Assembly: GCF_007049795.1 (NCBI RefSeq)
Contig: NZ_SCFY01000004.1
Span: 62,001 to 126,000 of the forward strand
Direction of reading: 5' to 3'
DNA from: Ectopseudomonas mendocina
GTDB taxonomy: Bacteria > Pseudomonadota > Gammaproteobacteria > Pseudomonadales > Pseudomonadaceae
DNA length: 64,000 bases
The notes under the pieces were generated by a model. It was not told the origin of the DNA. It did not search any database and saw only the letters and a program-made list of their open reading frames with translations. Below are positions 59,007 to 64,000 of the stretch, in pieces. A program made the position numbers and the translations under genes. Position 1 is the stretch's first letter. The number at the start of each line of letters is the position of its first letter.

Positions 59007-59362
59007 ACGTCCTCCTGGCGCTGCTGACGCTCGATCAATTTCTGCATCAGCCAGCCAGCGAACGCCAGCGACACCAGCAACGACAGTACCAGCGCGCCGA
59101 CCACAGCCCAGAAATCGGCGGCGATATCGCTGGCATAAGCCATCACGCCCACGGCCGGCGGCACCAGAATCAGTGGCAGGTATTTGAGCAGGCTGCTAGA
59201 CGCGACGCTGAGCGGCTCGCCCACCTCGCCACGTAGCATGAGAAAGACGAACAACAACAGCATGCCGATGATCGGACCAGGCAACATCGGCAGCAGCAGG
59301 ACGTTGAGAACGGTACCCAGTAACTGGCAGAGCACCAGCCAGGAAAGGCCGCGAAGCAGCAT
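59003..59362 (-). CDS. CidA/LrgA-family holin-like protein
   Basis: The 119-residue protein has four membrane helices and the family pattern LLGTVLNVLLLPMLPGPIIGMLLLFVFLMLRGEV (residues ~14-47) followed by SLLKYLPLILVPPAVGVMAY. It is the partner of the LrgB-like protein downstream. A 140-bp MITE-like repeat lies 49 bp upstream of the start, between the gene and a TATAAT box at 59591-59596, so the leader RNA may contain the repeat. Confidence 0.9.
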   Translation of the reverse strand: MLLRGLSWLVLCQLLGTVLNVLLLPMLPGPIIGMLLLFVFLMLRGEVGEPLSVASSSLLKYLPLILVPPAVGVMAYASDIAADFWAVVGALVLSLLVSLAFAGWLMQKLIERQQRQEDV

Positions 59363-59411
59363 GTTTGAAGTCTCCGAAAAACGAGCGATGGCCGCGACCT
59401 CCGCTTACGAG

Positions 59412-59551
59412 TAGGCCGCTGAAAAACGTAGGCGAGGCAGCCAGTGCAAGACAAAAACAGGCGAGGAAGCGCAGTTTACAAGTTGTAAATGAGCATTCCG
59501 AGCCTGTTTTTAACGCAGCAATGGCAACGTAGGTAGTTTTTCAGCGACCTA
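59412..59551. mobile_element. MITE-like palindromic repeat, copy A
   Basis: A 140-bp non-coding element with near-perfect 16-bp terminal inverted repeats: TAGGCCGCTGAAAAAC at 59412-59427 and its complement at 59536-59551 (one mismatch). Nested inside are AAAACAGGC/GCCTGTTTT and TTTACAAGTTGTAAA palindromes. A second copy lies at 62078-62233. It has no ORF, so it would need a transposase from elsewhere. It fills most of the 399-bp gap 59363-59761. Confidence 0.85.
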
Positions 59552-59590
59552 CTGGAGGGGATTCCGGGCATCCATTGAGGCATGTCGGCC

Positions 59591-59596
59591 ATTATA
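59591..59596 (-). promoter_or_regulatory. Possible -10 box for the cidA/lrgA-like pair
   Basis: A leftward TATAAT stands about 230 bases upstream of the CidA-like start, with no recognisable -35. If used, the transcript runs through the MITE-like repeat. The evidence is only the hexamer and its position. Confidence 0.3.
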
Positions 59597-59761
59597 GGCG
59601 TGGTGCCATCTCGCTGGCCTCTGTATTGCTTCGTCGAGCGGACCTATGCAGCGTCATTCATCACGCCAAGGCAGGCTTGACCCGATGCCGCCCCCATGAT
59701 GATCTAGGCCGCAACGGTTTCACGCAAACAAAAACAACACACGCGTCCTCAAGGAGGAACT

Positions 59762-60217
59762 ATGCCGTTCGTACCCGTAGCAGAGCTCAAGGACTATGTT
59801 GGCAAGGAACTCGGCAAGTCCGAGTGGCTGACCATCGACCAGCAGCGCATCAACCAGTTCGCCGAGTGCACCGGCGACCACCAGTTCATCCACGTCGACC
59901 CGGAAAAGGCCAAGCTCACCCCCTTCGGCACCACCATCGCCCACGGTTTCCTGTCGCTGTCGCTGGTGCCGATGCTGATGGAAAAGATCATGATCATGCC
60001 GCAGGGACTGAAGATGGCGGTGAACTACGGCCTCGACAGTGTGCGCTTCATCCAGCCGGTCAAGGTCAACTCCAAGGTGCGCCTGGTGGTCACCCTGACC
60101 GATGCCACCGAGAAGAACCCCGGCCAGTGGCTGCTCAAGGCGCGCGCCGTGCTGGAAATCGAAGGCCAGGAAAAACCGGCCTACATCGCCGAGCCGCTGA
60201 CCCTCTGCTTCGTTTGA
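59762..60217 (+). CDS. MaoC-family (R)-specific enoyl-CoA hydratase
   Basis: The 151-residue hotdog-fold protein has the hydratase-2 motif FAECTGDHQFIHVDPEKAKLTPFGTTIAHGFLSLSLVP (residues ~34-71) with the catalytic Asp (in TGDHQFIH) and His. Such enzymes hydrate trans-2-enoyl-CoA to (R)-3-hydroxyacyl-CoA; the C-terminal part (NYGLDSVRFIQPVKVNSKVR) is typical of the NodN-like subgroup. AAGGAGGAACT is an excellent ribosome site. It stands alone. Confidence 0.88.
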   Translation: MPFVPVAELKDYVGKELGKSEWLTIDQQRINQFAECTGDHQFIHVDPEKAKLTPFGTTIAHGFLSLSLVPMLMEKIMIMPQGLKMAVNYGLDSVRFIQPVKVNSKVRLVVTLTDATEKNPGQWLLKARAVLEIEGQEKPAYIAEPLTLCFV

Positions 60218-60352
60218 TCCCCGCCTGCTCCCGTTTCCGGCCCTCTGGCCGGAACGGGAATCTTCTCGCGTCAGCAAAGCGTGCGATGCGACAGCGCAAG
60301 CCTGCGGGCTTGCGGCATACTGCCGAGCAAAGCACCGACCTGGACGTCCGCC

Positions 60353-62077
60353 ATGAATTCCCTTGCCTTGCGCCTGCTGCCTGTTTGCTTGTCCCTGCTG
60401 ATCGCCGGTTGCGACGAAGCGCGTCCGCTACTGCCGGCCAATGCCACCCTGCCCGACGGCGGCCAGTATCGCGGCGAGATCGTCGATGGCCTACTGCAAG
60501 GCCCCGGGCGTCTGGACTACCGCAATGGCAGCTGGTTCGTCGGCCGGTTCAAGGACGGCATGCTCGAAGGCAGCGGCGAGTGGCAAGGCCCCGGTGGCGA
60601 GCACTATCTGGGCGAATTTCATGAAGGCATGTTCCACGGCCAGGGCACCCTCACCTACAGCGACGGTAGCCGCTACGAAGGCGGTTTCGAACGCAACCGG
60701 TTCAGTGGCGTGGGCCTGCTCGAACAGGGCGGCCAACGCTATCAGGGGGAATTTCTCAACGACCGCTTCCACGGTCTGGGCAAACTGGAAATGGCCGACG
60801 GCAGCAGCTTCCAGGGCCAGTTCGTCAAGGGACAGCCAGAGGGCCAGGGCGTACGCATCGACGCCTACGGCAATCAGTACAGCGGCGTGTTCGCCCAGGG
60901 TCTGCTCAGCGGCCAGGGCAGCTACCACAACGCCGATGGCGACAACTACAGCGGCGGTTTCAAGAACGACGAGTTTCATGGCAAAGGTCGCTACCAGAGC
61001 GCTGGCGGCGAGACCTGGGCCGGCGAATTCGTAGAAGGCGTGATGCAGGGCCCCGGCGAATACACCGATGGCGAAGGCACCCGCTACCTCGGCGAATTCG
61101 CCGACTGGCAGTACGAGGGCGAAGGCCTGCTCACCTTGCCAGACGGCAGCGCCTACCGAGGCCATTTCTCCGGCGGAGAATACAGTGGCGAGGGCACCCT
61201 GACCCTGGCCGACGGCAGCCGTCAGTCCGGCACCTGGCAAAGCGGGCGCCTGGTACGTAACGAACAGGGTCAGCCACTGCCCGACAGCCTGGAGCTGGGC
61301 CTGCTGCAACAGGGACAACTGCTCGAAGAGGCCATCGCCGCGATCCCCGCCTCGACACCATCACGCGAACTCTACGCGCTGACCCTGGCGGGCGACGGCA
61401 AGCAGAGCGTGTTCATGCGTGAAGCCGATTACGTCAGCAGGTTGATGCGTGATCGCTTTGGTGCATACGGCAGCGTCAGCCTGATCAATCACCGCGACCA
61501 TCTTGCCGACCGCCCATTGGCCACGCGCGAGAACCTCACCCGCGTGGTTCAGGCTCTTGCCGAACGCAGTGGCGAGGAAGACCTGATCTTCATCTACCTG
61601 ACCAGCCACGGCTCGCGCCACCATGAGCTCAATCTCGACCAGCCGCGCCTGCAACTGGCCGACCTGCCTGCCAGCGAGCTGGCTGCCCTGCTCGCTCCGC
61701 TCAAGCAGCGCAACAAGGTGGTGGTGATTTCCGCCTGCTACTCCGGCGGTTTCATCCCGCCGCTGAAAGACGAAAAGACCCTGGTGATGACCGCCGCGCG
61801 CGCCGACCGGGTGTCCTTCGGCTGCAGCGAGGAAAACGACTTCACCTATTTCGGTCGCGCCCTGTTCGCCGAAGCGCTGGGCGAGACCGACAACCTTGAA
61901 CGGGCCTTCGAACTGGCTAAGGAACGTGTCGCCGAGCGTGAGCAGAGCGACGGCTTCGAACCTTCCGAACCGCAAATCTGGGCGCCCCGCGGCGTACTCC
62001 AGCACTGGCGCGAACTACGCCAAAGCCAGGCCGAGCGCGCGCTCGGTGCCGTGGCCAGCGGTCCGGCAAAGGACTAA
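60353..62077 (+). CDS. MORN-repeat lipoprotein with C13 (legumain-like) cysteine protease domain
   Basis: The 574-residue precursor has a lipobox LIAGC (Cys20). Residues ~38-290 form about eleven MORN repeats of ~23 residues (pattern Y.GEF..G..HG.G.L...DG). Residues ~330-550 are a peptidase C13 domain with the His-Cys dyad: His419 in YLTSHGSRHHE and Cys462 in ISACYSGGF. Caspase-like lipoproteins of this type occur in Pseudomonas, but substrates are unknown; MORN repeats may bind membrane or partner proteins. The ATG at 60353 opens the signal peptide. The TAA stop abuts a MITE-like repeat. Confidence 0.9.
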   Translation: MNSLALRLLPVCLSLLIAGCDEARPLLPANATLPDGGQYRGEIVDGLLQGPGRLDYRNGSWFVGRFKDGMLEGSGEWQGPGGEHYLGEFHEGMFHGQGTLTYSDGSRYEGGFERNRFSGVGLLEQGGQRYQGEFLNDRFHGLGKLEMADGSSFQGQFVKGQPEGQGVRIDAYGNQYSGVFAQGLLSGQGSYHNADGDNYSGGFKNDEFHGKGRYQSAGGETWAGEFVEGVMQGPGEYTDGEGTRYLGEFADWQYEGEGLLTLPDGSAYRGHFSGGEYSGEGTLTLADGSRQSGTWQSGRLVRNEQGQPLPDSLELGLLQQGQLLEEAIAAIPASTPSRELYALTLAGDGKQSVFMREADYVSRLMRDRFGAYGSVSLINHRDHLADRPLATRENLTRVVQALAERSGEEDLIFIYLTSHGSRHHELNLDQPRLQLADLPASELAALLAPLKQRNKVVVISACYSGGFIPPLKDEKTLVMTAARADRVSFGCSEENDFTYFGRALFAEALGETDNLERAFELAKERVAEREQSDGFEPSEPQIWAPRGVLQHWRELRQSQAERALGAVASGPAKD

Positions 62078-62233
62078 CAGGCCGTTGAAAAGCGTAGGCG
62101 AGGCAGGCAAGACGAGGCAAAAACAGCCGAAAAAGCGCAGTTTACGAGTTGTAAATGAGCATTTTGATCGGACTCGCGCACGAGGCTGTTTTAAACGAAG
62201 CATTGCCAACGCAGGTAGTTTTTCAACAGCCTG
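62078..62233. mobile_element. MITE-like palindromic repeat, copy B
   Basis: A 156-bp relative of the copy at 59412. Terminal inverted repeats CAGGCCGTTGAAAA (62078) and its complement ending 62233 differ at one base. The core words GCGTAGGCGAGGCAG, AAGCGCAGTTTAC, AGTTGTAAATGAGCATT and CAACGCAGGTAGTTTTTCA are shared with copy A; copy B has about 15 extra bases near 62168-62185. It starts directly after the TAA of the C13-protease gene, and TAA/TTA flank it symmetrically. Confidence 0.85.
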
Positions 62234-62267
62234 TTAAGCTGAACTGTGACGGACAAGAGATAACCGC

Positions 62268-62909
62268 ATGTACCTGACCCCACAGCACATTCTTATCGCC
62301 GGTGCCACCGGACTCACGGGTGAGCACCTGCTCGATCGTCTGCTCAGCGAGCCGACGGTCGCCCGCGTGCTGGCACCGACACGTCGACCATTGGCCGCCC
62401 ATCCGAATCTGGAAAACCCAGTGGGTGACCTGCAGGCGCTACTGCCGCAACTGTCCGGCCAGGTCGATACCGCCTTCTGCTGCCTGGGCAGTACCATCAA
62501 ACAGGCCGGCTCGCAGGAGGCCTTTCGCGCTGTCGACCACGATCTCGTACTGGCTTTCGCCCGCCGCGCCCGCGAGCTCGGCGCACGGCACCTGGTGGTG
62601 ATCAGCGCGCTGGGCGCCAACGCCGGATCAACAGTGTTCTACAACCGCATCAAGGGCGAAACCGAGCAAGCACTGAAAGCCATGGACTGGCCGCAACTGA
62701 CCATCGCCCGCCCATCGCTCCTCCTCGGAGCACGCCATGAATTTCGTCTCGGCGAGCGCCTCGCGGCTCCCCTGCTGCGCTGGCTGCCGGGCAAGTACCG
62801 TGGCATCGACGCCTGCGCCCTGGCTCGCGCCCTCTGGCGCCTGGCTCTGGAAGAGGAAGACGGCGTGCGCGTGATAGAGTCCTCCGACCTGCGCCGCCTG
62901 GGGCGCTGA
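62268..62909 (+). CDS. NAD(P)H-binding atypical SDR oxidoreductase
   Basis: The 213-residue protein has an N-terminal Rossmann motif [19 protein letters not shown] (residues ~8-26), [35 protein letters not shown] and [29 protein letters not shown] with the YxxxK pair, resembling the HTATIP2/TIP30-like NAD(P)-binding group. Substrate unknown. It is followed by two same-direction small genes, probably one operon. Confidence 0.85.
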   Translation: MYLTPQHILIAGATGLTGEHLLDRLLSEPTVARVLAPTRRPLAAHPNLENPVGDLQALLPQLSGQVDTAFCCLGSTIKQAGSQEAFRAVDHDLVLAFARRARELGARHLVVISALGANAGSTVFYNRIKGETEQALKAMDWPQLTIARPSLLLGARHEFRLGERLAAPLLRWLPGKYRGIDACALARALWRLALEEEDGVRVIESSDLRRLGR

Positions 62910-62925
62910 CGTGGTGGATAAAGCG

Positions 62926-63270
62926 ATGAAACCGACAAGCCTGATCGAGGCCCTGCAAGACGCCGACATGCTGGAGATCGACGGTCTGTATGCCTGGCAG
63001 TTCGACCTCGACACCGAACTGCTGGCACAGATCAGCGCCGGCTCGGCGGGCAGCGACAGCGCCGCCAAACCGCTGCTGCAGGTGCACTGCATCGATGGTC
63101 GCGAGCGCCGCCTGTGGAAGTTCTCTCTGGCTTCGGTACAGGCTGCGCGCTATAGCGAAGCGGACGACAGTTGGTTGATCGAAGGCAGCGAAGTCAGTCA
63201 TACCCTCAAATGCTTTGCCGCCTATCGCGGCGACAACGATGAGGACGATGAGGGGCAGGACGAAGCCTGA
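62926..63270 (+). CDS. Uncharacterised small acidic protein
   Basis: The 114-residue protein (MKPTSLIEALQDADMLEIDGLYAWQFDLD...) is cytoplasmic, rich in Asp and Glu and ends in an acidic tail (NDEDDEGQDEA). I do not recognise the fold; similar short proteins occur at this place in other pseudomonads. The ATG at 62926 is preferred over tandem GTGs at 62911/62914 because GGTGG then lies about ten bases upstream. Only 3 bases separate its stop from the methyltransferase start. Confidence 0.7.
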   Translation: MKPTSLIEALQDADMLEIDGLYAWQFDLDTELLAQISAGSAGSDSAAKPLLQVHCIDGRERRLWKFSLASVQAARYSEADDSWLIEGSEVSHTLKCFAAYRGDNDEDDEGQDEA

Positions 63271-63273
63271 ACC

Positions 63274-63885
63274 ATGGGCCTCTATGACCGCCATATCCTG
63301 CCGCACCTGATCGATTTCGCCTGCGGCATGGGCGCGGTGATGAAGGCGCGCTCGCAACTCGTGCCATAGGCGCGCGGTCGCGTGCTGGAAATCGGCATCG
63401 GCAGCGGACTCAACCTGAGTTTCTACGACCCACAGCGGGTCGAGGTCGTGGTTGGCGTCGACCCGTCCGCGGAAATGCAGGCTCTGGCCCGCGAGCGCGC
63501 CGCACGCTGCCAGGTGCCGGTGGAAATGATCGCCCTGGAGCTGGGGCAGATTCAGGCGGCGGATGCCAGCTTCGATGACATCGTCTGCACCTTCACCCTG
63601 TGCACCATCCCTGATGCCATCGCCGCCCTGCGCGAAATGCGCCGCGTACTCAAGCCTGGCGGGCGTCTGCTGTTCTGCGAACACGGCCTGGCACCGGATC
63701 TGCCGGTAGTGAGCTGGCAAAAGCGCCTGACGCCGCTGTGGAAACCGCTGGCCGGCGGCTGCCATCTGGATCGCGACATACCCGCGCTGATAGGAGCCGG
63801 CGGCTTTCATATCCGCGAGCTGAGCACCGGCTATCTCAAGGGGCCAAGGCCCATGACCCACGTCTATCGCGGCTGGGCCGACTGA
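63274..63885 (+). pseudogene. Class I SAM-dependent methyltransferase gene with in-frame amber codon
   Basis: From ATG 63274 the frame reads MGLYDRHILPHLIDFACGMG...SQLVP, then TAG at 63367-63369 (codon 32), then ARGRVLEIGIGSGLNLSFYD and a complete methyltransferase: SAM motif LEIGIGSGLN, VVGVDPSAEM, and FTLCTIPD. The expected codon at the stop is CAG (Gln in LVPQARGRVLEIG). No other defect is seen. A start at 63382 (CTG/GTG region) could still yield a 167-residue protein with the SAM site but without the N-terminal helices. It resembles methyltransferase-like (METTL7/UbiE-type) proteins. Confidence 0.85.
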
Positions 63886-63889
63886 GCGA

Positions 63890-64000
63890 CTAACTGCTTA
63901 CCGCGCCGGAACGCAACGCCAGCGGATCGACCAACCCGGCGGCGATGGCCATGCCTACCAGTTCCGGCAGCGTCTCGGCCTGCATGCGTTTCATCACCCG
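63890..64000 (-). CDS. C-terminal end of a LuxR-type response regulator (partial)
   Basis: Only the last 36 codons are in the window: RVMKRMQAETLPELVGMAIAAG followed by LVDPLALRSGAVSS and a TAG stop. The pattern VMKRMQAETLPELV is the end of the recognition helix and following helix of FixJ/NarL-type regulators. The gene is convergent with the methyltransferase, the stops being five bases apart. Nothing can be said about its receiver domain. Confidence 0.65.
   Translation of the reverse strand, partial: RVMKRMQAETLPELVGMAIAAGLVDPLALRSGAVSS

Noticed and set aside
59412..59551. Integron attC site or CRISPR repeat
   Set aside because: There is no attC core site, no integrase and no regular repeat-spacer spacing; terminal inverted repeats with a nested core fit a MITE better.
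57645..63885. Amber recoding as a general code change, such as pyrrolysine
   Set aside because: No pyl genes are visible and several intact genes end normally at TAG. Selective readthrough cannot be excluded but is not supported.

Overview
This 64 kb window is a GC-rich, tightly packed chromosomal segment of a Pseudomonas, most likely from the mendocina/oleovorans/alcaligenes side of the genus. The gene order (hrpB, fieF-like, Lrp, amn, TetR/acyl-CoA dehydrogenase, ladS, thiD-thiE-hemL, miaB-ybeZ-ybeY-corC-lnt, leuS-lptE-holA, lipA-lipB, dacC-rlpA-mltB-rodA-mrdA-rlmH-rsfS-nadD-proA) follows what I recall of the PA3961 to PA4018 stretch of P. aeruginosa, with a few insertions. No tRNA, rRNA, CRISPR array, prophage or transposase gene was seen.

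Region 1 (1-13.4 kb): a TlpA-type thioredoxin (cut by the window edge), the HrpB helicase, a small lipoprotein, a FieF-type metal exporter, a possible non-coding RNA, an Lrp regulator with an unusual leader, a DUF2788 membrane peptide, a globin, RluE, a zinc alcohol dehydrogenase, a YjaB-like acetyltransferase, a divergent MocR regulator/threonine dehydratase pair, AMP nucleosidase and a secreted protein of unknown function.

Region 2 (13.4-25.6 kb): a CbiM-type cobalt transporter behind a textbook cobalamin riboswitch; a thioesterase/AidB-like dehydrogenase/TetR unit whose regulator start codon sits inside a 58-bp perfect palindrome; the LadS hybrid kinase; and a ferric-hydroxamate uptake operon (fhuF-fhuC-fhuB-fhuD) with an MFS transporter, apparently inserted between ladS and thiD.

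Region 3 (25.6-45 kb): housekeeping genes for thiamine, haem, tRNA and 23S rRNA maturation, lipoprotein acylation, LPS assembly, DNA polymerase III and lipoate, plus a compositionally distinct PIN-like nuclease gene and the ribosome-rescue gene arfA, which carries a transcription terminator inside its reading frame.

Region 4 (45-55.4 kb): one long leftward block for lipoate transfer, cell elongation and septal peptidoglycan (PBP2, RodA, MltB, RlpA, PBP5/6), ribosome factors, NAD and proline synthesis.

Region 5 (55.4-64 kb): a DNA glycosylase, a DedA-PAP2 fusion, a LON-domain gene and a methyltransferase gene that each carry one in-frame TAG where CAG is expected, a CidAB/LrgAB pair, a MaoC dehydratase, a MORN-repeat/C13-protease lipoprotein, and two copies of a 140-156 bp palindromic MITE-like repeat. 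The points most worth a second look are the twin amber codons, the hairpin-bridged Shine-Dalgarno of the Lrp gene, the candidate RNA beside it, the palindrome over the tetR start, and the MITE-like pair.
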